DNA of 64,000 nucleotides, from assembly GCA_013823135.1 (NCBI GenBank), contig PNLP01000010.1, positions 1 through 64,000 of the forward strand. The letters run 5' to 3'. The position numbers were made by a program, and so were the translations under genes. Of this stretch, positions 33,320 to 41,991 are shown piece after piece. The notes under the pieces are model-generated. The model saw nothing but the letters and a program-made list of their open reading frames with translations. It ran no database searches and was not told the DNA's origin. The first letter of the stretch is position 1. Every line of letters starts with the position of its first letter. Origin of the DNA: Planctomycetaceae bacterium. GTDB lineage: Bacteria; Planctomycetota; Planctomycetia; Gemmatales; Gemmataceae.

Positions 33320-35761
33320 TTAGCTTTGCTTCTTCCCCTTCGGTGCGGGTGGTGCCTCGGGCTGCGGTGCCTTCGGCTGGGGAACAACGGGCTGTCGGGG
33401 TTGAGCCACCGGCACTCGCGGCACCGGCACGGGGTTCACGACAGGCAACTTCGCGGGTTGCGGGACCGGGGGTAAGTTGGCCACCGGGCGCACTGGCGGA
33501 ACGGGGCTCGGAATCGTGACCGGTGGCCGAACCCGAACCATTGGAACATCGATCACTGGTGGAACCTTCTTCGGCTCGACCTTCGGCACTTCAACCTTCG
33601 GAATCACCTTCGGTTCGACCTTCGGCACTTCAACCTTCGGGATCACCTTCGGCGGCTCCACTTTCTTCGGTAGTGGATCGACCTTTGGGGGATCGACCTT
33701 CTTTGGCAGCGGATCGACCTTTGGGGGATCGACCTTCTTTGGCAGCGGATCGACCTTCGGTGGGTCGATCTTCTTTGGCAGCGGGTCCACTTTTGGCGGA
33801 TCAACCTTCTTCGGGAGAGGATCGACCTTGGGTGGGTCAACCTTCTTCGGTAGCGGATCGACCTTGGGTGGGTCAACCTTCTTCGGTAGCGGATCAACCT
33901 TCGGTGGGTCGATTTTCTTCGGTAGCGGGTCAACCTTAGGTGGGTCGATTTTCTTCGGCAGCGGGTCAACCTTAGGCGGATCGACCTTCTTCGGTAGCGG
34001 ATCCTTCGGGTCAATCTTGGGATCGACCTTTGGGTTTACCTTGGGATCGACCTTTGGATCCTTCGGGTTCACCTTCGGATCAATCTTCACGTCCTTCGGG
34101 TCAACCTTGTTGTTCGCCTTGGGCGTGAAGACTGGGTGCAGGTCGGGCTTCACGTCAACTTTGGGGTCAACCTTCGCAGCGGCCTTCGGATCGCGGTGCG
34201 GGTTCGCGGGCGGTGCCTTCGTCTCGTCCATCTCCTTGATGCGAGTCTTGGCGACGACGGTCTTGGGCACTTCCAGTTTCAGGGTCTGGGGCTGAACGTT
34301 TACCGGCCCCTTCGCGGGTGGATCGTTCAGCTTGGGCATCGGTCGCGCGGCGACGGCTGCGGTTTCTACCTTGGCCCGTTGCACGCCGATGTCGCGGGTC
34401 TGCTTCGCGAAGCCGGCCTCCTCTTTCCGTACCTGGGCGGAGATTGGCTTGATCTTCGCTTCAGGCTGAAGATCCTTGGCGATCTTCGCGGGTGCCAGCA
34501 TCGCCACGTCGGTCACATTGTGGTTGTTCACCGTGACGTTTTTGTTCACCACCGTGATGTTGTTCGTCACATTGTTCACGTTCACGTTCGTGTTGTTCAC
34601 GTTCGTGATCTTGTTGATCACCGTGTTCTGCTGGACGAGGTTCACGGGCGGGCGGGCGAGCGTGCCGTTGTATCGGCCTCCGTACAGGTGGTTCACGCCA
34701 ACGAAGTAGTCCGGGTTGCGGCGGTTGTTGACCGAGTAGTAGTTCCACAGCGGGTCGTACCGATAGGCACGGCCGACGCCGAACCCGACTGCGAATCCGC
34801 CGTTTCCGCCGATCGTGCCACACCACGCGGTGAAGCCGACGGTCGAATAACGCGGGGCGAAGTAGTCACCGAAGTAGTAGCCACCAAAGCCCCGGCGCAC
34901 GAACAGGGCACCAACCATCGCCGGTTCGCTGACCACGTAGGCGGGCGTGTAGACGAAAGTCGGTTGAGCGTAGACATTCCGCGGGAAGTACATCGGAGCG
35001 TAGAGCACACCGCGACCGGCCAGCGGGTAGTCCCAGTAGCCATCGACGAAGATATACCCGACTGGGGACCAGCGGTAGTGAGCGGGCACCCACACCCAGT
35101 TCGGGCGGTGTTCGATCCAGACGCCCGGCCGCCACAGGTATTTGTTCCGCCAGACCCAGCTACCCGGAACGTAGAAGCTCGTCGCCGTCGTTGCCGGCGT
35201 TGTCGGCCCAATCTCGATCGACTCGGGCGGTTGCGGGAGGTACTGAATCTCGGGCTGTTGTTCGGGTTGTTGGGGTTGCACAGGAGCGGGCTCTTGCCAG
35301 AATCCGGCGACCCACTGATAACCGCCACGAACTTCACGCCACGACCCGGGAACCCACAGACGGCCCGGAGGCGAGACTCGCCAGAAACCGCTGATCCAGA
35401 TGTAGCGGTCCGCGTCGTCGTCCCAGTGCCAGTAGCCGGAGATCCACAGGACGTTGTCGCCCTCGGGCTTGTCTTCGGGCGGGAGTTCCTCAATCGCTTC
35501 GGGCGGTTGTTGGGCAACAACCGGGCTCGCAACGGGAGCCTCGGCCGTGGCCGCGTAGGCTTCGTGGATGGGTCCACGAGCGAGCACCTCGGCCTGATTC
35601 GGGTCGGCCGGATTGTTCGGGTCGGGCTGGGCAGGCTGCGGATTGCCCGGTGGTGGGAGACCTGGCAACGGCTGTTGGGCGGGCGTGATTCCGGCCGTCA
35701 GCGTGAGCACGAGCCCCATAAACGTGGCAGCAGGCAGGAGTTTGGCAAATCTAGGAGTCAT
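33320..35761 (-). CDS. Exported WXXGXW (YXWGXW) repeat protein with long Lys/Pro repeat tail
   Basis: 813 residues; ATG at 35759-35761 with GAGG 5 bases upstream; signal peptide (KLLPAATFMGLVLTLTAGI). A Pro/Asn/Gln-rich linker is followed at about 105-270 by tandem Trp/Tyr repeats (LWISGYWHWDDD, YIWISGFWRVSPP, LWVPGSW, YQWVAGFW, YLWRPGVWIEHRP), then a Gly/Tyr-rich part, an Asn/Val-rich stretch (NVNNTNVNVNNVTNNIT) at about 400, and from about 555 a highly repetitive Asp/Pro/Lys tail, including ~12 copies of VDPLPKK(V/I)DPPK. The C-terminus is Pro/Val-rich. It looks like a cell-surface or wall-associated structural protein; no enzyme motif is seen. A terminator follows. Confidence 0.88.
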   Translation of the reverse strand: MTPRFAKLLPAATFMGLVLTLTAGITPAQQPLPGLPPPGNPQPAQPDPNNPADPNQAEVLARGPIHEAYAATAEAPVASPVVAQQPPEAIEELPPEDKPEGDNVLWISGYWHWDDDADRYIWISGFWRVSPPGRLWVPGSWREVRGGYQWVAGFWQEPAPVQPQQPEQQPEIQYLPQPPESIEIGPTTPATTATSFYVPGSWVWRNKYLWRPGVWIEHRPNWVWVPAHYRWSPVGYIFVDGYWDYPLAGRGVLYAPMYFPRNVYAQPTFVYTPAYVVSEPAMVGALFVRRGFGGYYFGDYFAPRYSTVGFTAWCGTIGGNGGFAVGFGVGRAYRYDPLWNYYSVNNRRNPDYFVGVNHLYGGRYNGTLARPPVNLVQQNTVINKITNVNNTNVNVNNVTNNITVVNKNVTVNNHNVTDVAMLAPAKIAKDLQPEAKIKPISAQVRKEEAGFAKQTRDIGVQRAKVETAAVAARPMPKLNDPPAKGPVNVQPQTLKLEVPKTVVAKTRIKEMDETKAPPANPHRDPKAAAKVDPKVDVKPDLHPVFTPKANNKVDPKDVKIDPKVNPKDPKVDPKVNPKVDPKIDPKDPLPKKVDPPKVDPLPKKIDPPKVDPLPKKIDPPKVDPLPKKVDPPKVDPLPKKVDPPKVDPLPKKVDPPKVDPLPKKIDPPKVDPLPKKVDPPKVDPLPKKVDPPKVDPLPKKVEPPKVIPKVEVPKVEPKVIPKVEVPKVEPKKVPPVIDVPMVRVRPPVTIPSPVPPVRPVANLPPVPQPAKLPVVNPVPVPRVPVAQPRQPVVPQPKAPQPEAPPAPKGKKQS
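33650..34020. repeat. Coding tandem repeat (36-base unit, ~10 copies)
   Basis: Units of about 36 bases, e.g. TTCTTCGGTAGCGGATCGAC followed by CTTNGGNGGATCGAC, encode (minus strand) the 12-residue period VDPLPKKVDPPK. Copies differ mostly at third positions, so the amino-acid repeat is under constraint rather than freshly copied. No CRISPR-like spacers. Confidence 0.85.
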
Positions 35762-35900
35762 GGGAACCTCGCTCGGGCGGGAGGAGAGCAGGGCAGCACT
35801 ACAGGAACAGTAACCTGAGCAAAACTTGCGCCGGGTCGGGAAAAGAGTGGCGTCGCGGAGGGGAATATAGCCGTGCGGCGAAGTGGCGCGAACACGAGAT

Positions 35901-35958
35901 GTGAGAGCGCCTCTTGCGGCGTCGCAAGTGAGTGCGACGCCGCAAGAGGCGTTCTCAC
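35901..35958. repeat. Palindromic element, family K (26-bp arms)
   Basis: Arms 35901-35926 and 35933-35958 pair with one mismatch (GTGAGAGCGCCTCTTGCGGC...). The stop codon of the helical-repeat gene (35955-35957) lies inside the right arm. Confidence 0.9.
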
Positions 35959-37178
35959 TTTCGTCCGGCGATCAACCCCGCCAGGAAGCCCACGGGGTCG
36001 TTGCGAGCCTTCGCGGCCTCGGCCATCGCCTCGTAATCGCCCGCTCGCTTCGCCAGTTCGCTCACGCCTGGGCAGGTCAGGTTCCGTTCGTCCTCAGCGA
36101 GCAGGAACGACTTGGCCGCAGCCAGCGCCTCGCTCGGGCGGTTCGCTCGCAGCAACAAGTTCACATACACCTGCGCCGCGTAGGTGCTTCCCTCGGCGTG
36201 CTCGCGTTCGGCCTTCGCCCGGAATCGCGCCAACCCCGCTTCCACATCCGCGGGTTTCCCCAACCGCGGCGGAGCCGGAGTGCCGGCGACCACTTTCAGG
36301 AACGCGAGGTAATCGTCGTAACCGTCATCGAACGGCGCATCGTTGCGACCCTGAAGCCCGATCGATAGCCGCCGGCCGTACTGGCACAGTTCCTGTGCGA
36401 GTTCGTTTTCCTTCCCGGCGGGAAGTTGAGTGCTCATCTGCACCACGCTCGACAGGTGCGACGTATCGATGTGGTACGCGTCGTCGGCCAGGAGTTCGGG
36501 GTGCGCTTCCACGATCTGCGAGACGGTGGCGTTATCGGGTGCTGTGCCGCCACGACCAACCAGGTCTGCCCGGAGGCGTTCCAGCAACTGCGAGTGCAGC
36601 GCGTGAATGAGCCGGCCGACGCAATAGTCCCGAAGGTCGGCGTTGCTGTTGATGTCGGAACTGCTGACCATCGTGATCGCGGAACAGACTCCGTGCCGGT
36701 CGAGCACGAGGTCGAACCCCTTCTTCGGGAGGAGCCCTCCCTGCCAGGCGATTTCGATGATGGGGTAAACATCGTCGTCGGGGCCAGGATCGAAGGCTTC
36801 GAGGGCGGCGCGAACGGGTTCGGGTTCGCCCAGCATCCGGAAGAAGACCCACGCTTGCTGAAACTTGCGGCGTTCCAGCAGCGAGGTGCCAATTTCGCGG
36901 CCCACTTCACGAATGGTTTGTTCGTAAGGCTCGTGGGTTTCGGGCGGGAGTTCGGTCGATGAACCGGTGGGGAACGGCGAGACGCCGAGTTCGACCCGCT
37001 TCTTCAGGAGCAACGCATAGAAGAGGTTCTGGAAGTCCTCAGCCTTGCGGAGTTCCTCAATAAGCTGGTCGGCCGCAACTGTGGGACCGCCAGCCGCAAG
37101 CGTGGTTCGAAGACGATCGAACGCCGCGGGATCGAGTGTGGGCTTGTCGGGGTTCTCTTCTTCAGAATCGTCGTACAT
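35955..37178 (-). CDS. Cytosolic helical-repeat (TPR-like) protein, conserved planctomycete type
   Basis: 407 residues from the ATG at 37176-37178 (GGAG 8 bases upstream; the frame is open to a GTG at 37187). Soluble and acidic: MYDDSEEENPDKPTLDPAAF. Predicted all-helical with TPR-like stretches (LIEELRKAEDFQNLFYALLL, SLLERRKFQQAWVFFRMLGE, TYAAQVYVNLLLRANRPSEA, ELAKRAGDYEAMAEAAKARN). No catalytic motif seen, no signal peptide. It is the first gene of the minus-strand block and is divergent from the DUF1501 gene at 37518. Confidence 0.8.
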   Translation of the reverse strand: MYDDSEEENPDKPTLDPAAFDRLRTTLAAGGPTVAADQLIEELRKAEDFQNLFYALLLKKRVELGVSPFPTGSSTELPPETHEPYEQTIREVGREIGTSLLERRKFQQAWVFFRMLGEPEPVRAALEAFDPGPDDDVYPIIEIAWQGGLLPKKGFDLVLDRHGVCSAITMVSSSDINSNADLRDYCVGRLIHALHSQLLERLRADLVGRGGTAPDNATVSQIVEAHPELLADDAYHIDTSHLSSVVQMSTQLPAGKENELAQELCQYGRRLSIGLQGRNDAPFDDGYDDYLAFLKVVAGTPAPPRLGKPADVEAGLARFRAKAEREHAEGSTYAAQVYVNLLLRANRPSEALAAAKSFLLAEDERNLTCPGVSELAKRAGDYEAMAEAAKARNDPVGFLAGLIAGRK

Positions 37179-37266
37179 CGGAGGCACTCCGCAGGTGGGT
37201 TGCGTTCAGTGTAGGGAATCCTGGCGAGCGGCAGGGAGCCCCCTCCGGCACGGGTGTGCCTTTAGT

Positions 37267-37351
37267 TTTTGGCGAGCGGGGGTGCGTAAGCCCCCCGAGG
37301 TGTGAGCGAAGCCAAGAACTCGGGGGGCTTACGCACCCCCGCTCGCCAAAA
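37267..37351. repeat. Palindromic element, family A (perfect 33-bp arms)
   Basis: Arms 37267-37299 (TTTTGGCGAGCGGGGGTGCG...) and 37319-37351, loop 19, in a divergent intergenic region. It is bracketed by a 14-base direct repeat, CCCCCTCCGGCACG, at 37239-37252 and 37360-37373. The remainder of the 338-base gap (37179-37517) shows nothing else. Confidence 0.95.
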
Positions 37352-37517
37352 TGCCAAGACCCCCTCCGGCACGCTCTCCAAGACAGCGCTTCCAATCTCG
37401 TTCTCGCGTGGGTATGATTGCGATCGTTGATTCTCTCCGCCCGCCGCCCGCAAGCCGCTCCGCAATCCTGCCGAACCCGCCCGAACTCGCCACGACGGAA
37501 GTCTTCCGGAGTTCATC

Positions 37518-38858
37518 ATGCCCACATCACACATCAATCGCCGCACGCTGCTGCGCATGGCACCGCTATCCGCGCTGGGCTTGAGCGGCCTTCGCACGCT
37601 CCCCGCAGCGGAACGCGGCACGAATGAAGGTCGCGGCAAGGCGTGCATTCTGCTGTACATGACTGGCGGCCCTGCTCAGCAAGAGACGTTTGACCCCAAG
37701 CCGGACGGTCCGCAGGAAACACGCGGCGAGTTCAAGCCCACGGCGACCAGCGTGCCGGGCGTTCAGATTTGCGAACACCTGCCGATGATGGCGAAACTGG
37801 CACACCAGTACGCGATCATCCGCTCGACGTGGCACGGGTCCGACACGCACGGCGTCGGAGTTCACTACAACCTCACGGGCTTGAAGCACGCACCGCGATC
37901 GGCTGGCGAACCACAGATCGATCGCCGCGATCCGCCGTGCATCGGGTCGGTGATTCGGCAACTTCGCGGTGATCGCAACGGCTTGCCCGGTGCGGTTCAA
38001 CTTCCCCGGCAAGTCGGCGACCAGAACAACGCATACTGGGGCGGGCAGCACGCCGGGTTCCTCGGGCCGCGGTACGACCCGCTGTTCCTCCACGATGAGA
38101 CGTGGATTCCCGGCAACCCGCTCCCCGGCCTCGCTCCCGCGGCCGATGTCGGCGTGGACCGACAGGCGACGCGGGCCGACCTGCTCGACTCGCTCCAGAC
38201 CGCCCGGCCCGCGACGGGCAGTGCCGACCTCGACTTCGGCCGCTTCCAGGGGCAAGCGCTCGACATGCTCCGCTCGTCCGCCGCGTGGAAGGCGTTCAAG
38301 CTCGACGAGGAGAAGCCCGGCACCATCGAACGCTACGGCGACAACCGCTTCGGGCGGAGTTGCCTCGTCGCGCGGAGACTGGTCGAAGCGGGCGTGGGCT
38401 GCGTGACGGTGCCGTGGACGTTCAAGCAGTCGGAGCAGAACTTCGACACGCACAGCAAGCACTTCCCCAAGATGAAGGACAAGCTGTTGCCCGTGGTGGA
38501 CCGCGCGTTCTCGGCGTTGCTGGAAGACCTGACCGGTCGCGGGATGCTCGACAGCACGCTCGTCGGCTGGACGGGCGAGTTCGGGCGCTCGCCGAAGATC
38601 AACGGCGGCGGCGGTCGCGACCACTGGGGGCGCGTGTACTCGACCGTGCTGGCGGGTGCCGGGATTCGTGGCGGGCAGGTGATCGGCCGCAGCGACAAGA
38701 ATGGCGGATTGCCGGCCGACGACCCGGTTCACGTGTCGGACTTCTTCGCGACGATGTATCAGGCGCTGGGGTACACGTCGGCGTCGGCGGTTCACGACAC
38801 GAGCGGCCGCCCGCACCACTTCATGCAGGGCCGGCCGCTCGCGAAACTGGTGGGGTAA
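37518..38858 (+). CDS. Tat-exported DUF1501 protein
   Basis: 446 residues; ATG with GGAG 6 bases upstream. Tat-like signal MPTSHINRRTLLRMAPLSAL (RR at 8-9). DUF1501 blocks: CILLYMTGGPAQQETFDPKP, GSDTHGVGVHYNLTG, LVARRLVEAGVGCVTVPWTF, NFDTHSKHFPKMKDKLLPVV, GWTGEFGRSPKINGGGGRDH and DFFATMYQALGY. It is transcribed alone here, converging on the PQQ-propeller gene across a family C palindrome. Function unknown, periplasmic. Confidence 0.92.
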   Translation: MPTSHINRRTLLRMAPLSALGLSGLRTLPAAERGTNEGRGKACILLYMTGGPAQQETFDPKPDGPQETRGEFKPTATSVPGVQICEHLPMMAKLAHQYAIIRSTWHGSDTHGVGVHYNLTGLKHAPRSAGEPQIDRRDPPCIGSVIRQLRGDRNGLPGAVQLPRQVGDQNNAYWGGQHAGFLGPRYDPLFLHDETWIPGNPLPGLAPAADVGVDRQATRADLLDSLQTARPATGSADLDFGRFQGQALDMLRSSAAWKAFKLDEEKPGTIERYGDNRFGRSCLVARRLVEAGVGCVTVPWTFKQSEQNFDTHSKHFPKMKDKLLPVVDRAFSALLEDLTGRGMLDSTLVGWTGEFGRSPKINGGGGRDHWGRVYSTVLAGAGIRGGQVIGRSDKNGGLPADDPVHVSDFFATMYQALGYTSASAVHDTSGRPHHFMQGRPLAKLVG

Positions 38859-38869
38859 TTTTGGTATTA

Positions 38870-38915
38870 GCCGCTTGCGGCTTCGCAGGCTGTAGCCTGC
38901 GAAGCCGCAAGCGGC
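38870..38915. repeat. Palindromic element, family C (perfect 21-bp arms)
   Basis: Arms 38870-38890 (GCCGCTTGCGGCTTCGCAGG C) and 38895-38915 with a 4-base loop TGTA; fills a convergent junction of 67 bases. Confidence 0.95.
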
Positions 38916-38925
38916 GAACACAGTA

Positions 38926-40185
38926 TCACTTCGCCTTGATGTCGTAGCAGAGCATGATGTCCTGATCGCGCAGATACAGCTTGCCGTTGGCAACCAGGGG
39001 ATACGCCCAGGCTTCGTACATCCCCTTCTCCTTGGGCTTCTGTTGGCGATCCGGCTGATCGAACTTGCCCTTCTCCGTGTAGGCTTTCGGATTCGCCTCC
39101 ACCAGATACACGGTCCCCTTTCCACCCTCGTTGCGGACGTACAGGTGGCCGTCGGCATAGGTAACAGAACCTTTGCCGGTCTTTCCTTCCCACATTACCT
39201 TGCCAGTCTTGAACTCGATGCAGCGGAGTGAGCCACTTGTGCCGTAGATGTAACCATCAACGAGCACCATGCCTCCGTGGTGGTTCTGCATCTTCTTGTC
39301 GAAGTATTCCTCCGTCGCCTCGAACTTGTCGGCTTTCTTGGAGATGAGAGCGAGGCCACCGCCCGTGCCGTAGGCCGAGGCCGCGAACACCGCCCCGTCG
39401 GCGTAGAGCGGCATCGAGCAGTTCGCGGTTCCGTTCGCTGGTGCGTCGTAGTGCCACAGGAACCCCCCATCTGAAGCGCCTACTGAAACGACTCCACTCC
39501 GCACGAACTGGATGTACTGCCGCTGCCCGGCGATCTCGACTGCGAGGATCGAGGAGTAGTGAGCCCCGTCGCCCTTCGGCAAGTCGTCCTTTGTCATCGC
39601 AGACTTCCAGATTACCTCGCCGGTGTTCTTGTTGAACGCGACGATTGTGTTCTTGCCGCCGGGCGTGCAGACCACTTTGTCGCCGTCGATAAGCGGGGAC
39701 TCGCAGTAACCCCAACCCGGAACGCTCCCCTTGAGGTCCTTCACGAAATCGACTTGCCAGTCGGGTTTGCCGGTCTTGGCGTCGAGGCGAACCAGTTTAC
39801 CCTTGCTGCTGATCGCGTAGAGTTTCCCCTCGTGGAACGTCGGGGTGCCACTGGGGCCGTTGTTCTGGTTAATCTTCCGCGGTTCATCGAATGGGGTGAA
39901 CCAGAGTTCGCTGCCATCGGATTCCTTCAACGCCCAGACGCCGTCTTTCTCGTCGCGGGTGCCCATGCCGAAGATCTTGCCGTCGGCAATGGACGGCGTG
40001 CCGAACCCGAGACCGAGTCCCTTGACCTGCCAGACCTTGGCGGGGCCATCCTTGGGCCACTCCTTGAGCAGGCCGGTTTCCTTGCTGATGCCGTCGCGGT
40101 TCGGCCCGCGGAACTGCGGCCAGTCCGCGGCGGAGAGTGTGAGTGTGAGTGCGAGTGTGAATGCGGAAGAGAGCAGGAGACGCAT
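38926..40185 (-). CDS. Exported PQQ-like beta-propeller protein
   Basis: 419 residues from the ATG at 40183-40185 with signal peptide MRLLLSSAFTLALTLTLSA. It opens on WPQFRGPNRDGISKETGLL, the standard start of planctomycete PQQ-like WD propeller proteins. Propeller strands repeat: GKIFGMGTRDEKDGVWALKE, GKLYAISSKGKLVRLDAKTG, DKVVCTPGGKNTIVAFNKNT, GYIYGTSGSLRCIEFKTGKV. It resembles the BamB/quinoprotein fold but the catalytic PQQ residues of dehydrogenases are not evident, so enzyme activity is not implied. Neighbour on the same strand is a DUF1552 gene. Confidence 0.9.
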   Translation of the reverse strand: MRLLLSSAFTLALTLTLSAADWPQFRGPNRDGISKETGLLKEWPKDGPAKVWQVKGLGLGFGTPSIADGKIFGMGTRDEKDGVWALKESDGSELWFTPFDEPRKINQNNGPSGTPTFHEGKLYAISSKGKLVRLDAKTGKPDWQVDFVKDLKGSVPGWGYCESPLIDGDKVVCTPGGKNTIVAFNKNTGEVIWKSAMTKDDLPKGDGAHYSSILAVEIAGQRQYIQFVRSGVVSVGASDGGFLWHYDAPANGTANCSMPLYADGAVFAASAYGTGGGLALISKKADKFEATEEYFDKKMQNHHGGMVLVDGYIYGTSGSLRCIEFKTGKVMWEGKTGKGSVTYADGHLYVRNEGGKGTVYLVEANPKAYTEKGKFDQPDRQQKPKEKGMYEAWAYPLVANGKLYLRDQDIMLCYDIKAK

Positions 40186-40232
40186 GGGGGTGAGTTCCGG
40201 AAAGGGGGGTGGGGTGGGTGGGGGTTGTCGCT

Positions 40233-40280
40233 TTCGCCGCTTGCGGCTTCGCGGCACCCCGCGAAGCCGCAAGCGGCGAA
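40233..40280. repeat. Palindromic element, family C (perfect 22-bp arms)
   Basis: Arms 40233-40254 (TTCGCCGCTTGCGGCTTCGC GG) and 40259-40280 with a 4-base loop CACC, between the DUF1552 gene and the PQQ-propeller gene. Confidence 0.95.
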
Positions 40281-40293
40281 CACTGCAAACGGT

Positions 40294-41625
40294 TCAAATC
40301 TCGCCGAGTTTTTCCTTCGAGTCGCCGAACTCGTTCAGCTTCACGCCGGCCTTCTCCATCAGCGACAGGTACAGGCTGCACATCTTGCGGTTCGGCTTGC
40401 CCAGGTAGTCCAGCACGCGGCCCGTCTTGATCTGGCCACCGCCACGACCGACCATCACCACCGGCAACTGATCGTTGTTGTGGTTCCCCGTCATCATGCT
40501 CGAACAGTACAGGATCATGCTGTTGTCCAGCAGCGTGCGGTCGCCTTCCTGCACCGCGTCCAGTTTACCCGCGATGTACGCCAGTTGTTGCGCGAAGAAC
40601 TGGTTCACCTTGAGCCAGTCCGCACCGTCGGTGTGCGAGAGCAGATGGTGGATCATGTAGTCGATGCCGCCCTTCTGCCCGGTTGCGGGGAGGTTCGGGA
40701 ACCGGAGCGACGAGTGGTCGTTGTTCAGCTTCAGCGTGCTGACGCGGGTCGTGTCGGTGCGGAACGCCAGCACGAGGATGTCGCACATCAGCTTCATGTG
40801 CTGGTCGATGTCCTGCGGAATGCCGTCGGCCGGTCGTGGCATGTCGGGCTTCAACAGTGTCGGCCGCCAGCCCTGAAGTCGCCCCGCCTTGCCGGCCTGG
40901 TCGATGCGTGTTTCCACTTCCCGCACCGACGACAGGTATTCGTCAAGCCGGCGCTGGTCGGCCTTGCTCACGCTGTTCTTGTAGCTGGTGGCATCTTCGC
41001 GCACGGCGTCGAGCACGCTCTTGTCGGCTTTGCCCACTTCATCGCGGAACAGTCGATCGAAGGCGAGTGCCGGGTACAGTTCGAGCGGCGTCGGCGTGGT
41101 CGCGGAACTCCACGAGATGTGCGAACTGTAGATCATCGAGTAGTTCTTGTGGATCGCCGCGATCGACGGCTCGGTGCCCAGCACGAGGCTCGGCACCTTC
41201 GTCTGCTCCTTCATCCGTTCTGCAATCACCTGATCGCAACTGATGCCGCTCTTGATCTCGCCGGCGGGCGCGAGGTGCGCGCCGGTGAGGAGGTTGCCGG
41301 TCTGGCAACTGTGGATGCCGCCGATGAGGGCTTCCTGGTTGTACAGGCCGCGGAGGAACAGCGTCTTCTCGCGGAACGGGGTCAGCGATTCGAGAACCTT
41401 CCCGAATTGCATCTCCTTGCCTTCACCTTTAGCCCACCACTCCTTGCTGTGGAAGCCGTTGCCCGAGAACAGGCACGCGAACCGCACGGGTGGCTCGGAC
41501 GATGCATTCTTCGGCTTGTCGTCGCCCCAGACCGGGACCGACTCCAGCCACGGCAACGCCATCGAGACGCCGACACCCCGGAGGAACTTGCGCCGCGAGA
41601 TGGGCTGGGTGAGGTTGGATGACAT
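40294..41625 (-). CDS. Tat-exported DUF1552 protein
   Basis: 443 residues from the ATG at 41623-41625 (AGG about 9 bases upstream). Tat motif SRRKFLRGVGVSMALPWLES (RR at 11-12). DUF1552 blocks: RFACLFSGNGFHSKEWWAKG, IHSCQTGNLLTG, SYKNSVSKADQRRLDEYLSS, VREVETRID, LAFRTDTTRVSTLKLNNDHS, ILYCSSMMTGNHNNDQLPVV. DUF1552 genes are normally next to DUF1587/1592 genes; here that partner is missing and the upstream DNA is a tandem palindrome array and a transposase. The frame remains open upstream to 41739 only because the repeat has no stops. Confidence 0.92.
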   Translation of the reverse strand: MSSNLTQPISRRKFLRGVGVSMALPWLESVPVWGDDKPKNASSEPPVRFACLFSGNGFHSKEWWAKGEGKEMQFGKVLESLTPFREKTLFLRGLYNQEALIGGIHSCQTGNLLTGAHLAPAGEIKSGISCDQVIAERMKEQTKVPSLVLGTEPSIAAIHKNYSMIYSSHISWSSATTPTPLELYPALAFDRLFRDEVGKADKSVLDAVREDATSYKNSVSKADQRRLDEYLSSVREVETRIDQAGKAGRLQGWRPTLLKPDMPRPADGIPQDIDQHMKLMCDILVLAFRTDTTRVSTLKLNNDHSSLRFPNLPATGQKGGIDYMIHHLLSHTDGADWLKVNQFFAQQLAYIAGKLDAVQEGDRTLLDNSMILYCSSMMTGNHNNDQLPVVMVGRGGGQIKTGRVLDYLGKPNRKMCSLYLSLMEKAGVKLNEFGDSKEKLGEI

Positions 41626-41668
41626 ACTGCGGACCTTTCTGATCGAGTCGAGGAGTGCCGGGTCTTTA

Positions 41669-41980
41669 CCCCGAAGGGGTTGTATTCCAGAGCCCAGGGT
41701 CAGCGCAGCGCCACCCTGGGGACGCGTGGAGACACCCAATCACGTCAGGTTTCCCAGGGTGCGCCGAAGCGGCGACCCCGGGCTGTGGAGTACAACCCCT
41801 TCGGGGTACAACCGGAACCGGGGCGTCATTCGCTTCCCAGGGTGCGCCGAAGCGGCGACCCCGGGCTGTGGAGTACAACCCCTTCGGGGTACAACCGGAA
41901 CCGGGGCGTCATTCGCTTCCCAGGGTGCGCCGAAGCGGCGACCCTGGGCTGTGGAATACAACCCCTTCGGGGTAAACACG
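41669..41980. repeat. Family E palindrome array (three 83-base tandem units)
   Basis: Units begin at 41751, 41834 and 41917 (TTCCCAGGGTGCGCCGAAGC... to CCCCTTCGGGGT) with period 83 and few differences. An inverted arm at 41669-41724 (TACCCCGAAGGGGTTGTATT...) faces them. The array lies immediately downstream of the Y1 transposase stop and carries the ACCCCGAAGGGGT block also seen at 15.6-15.85 kb. Confidence 0.95.
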
Positions 41981-41991
41981 AAAACGTGGCG

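Noticed and set aside
33650..34020. Regular 36-base repeats resembling a CRISPR array
   Set aside because: The repeats are contiguous without unique spacers and encode an in-frame Lys/Pro/Asp amino-acid repeat.
41751..41980. 83-base tandem repeats as a CRISPR array or satellite
   Set aside because: No spacer/repeat alternation; each unit is a full family E element and the array adjoins a Y1 transposase.
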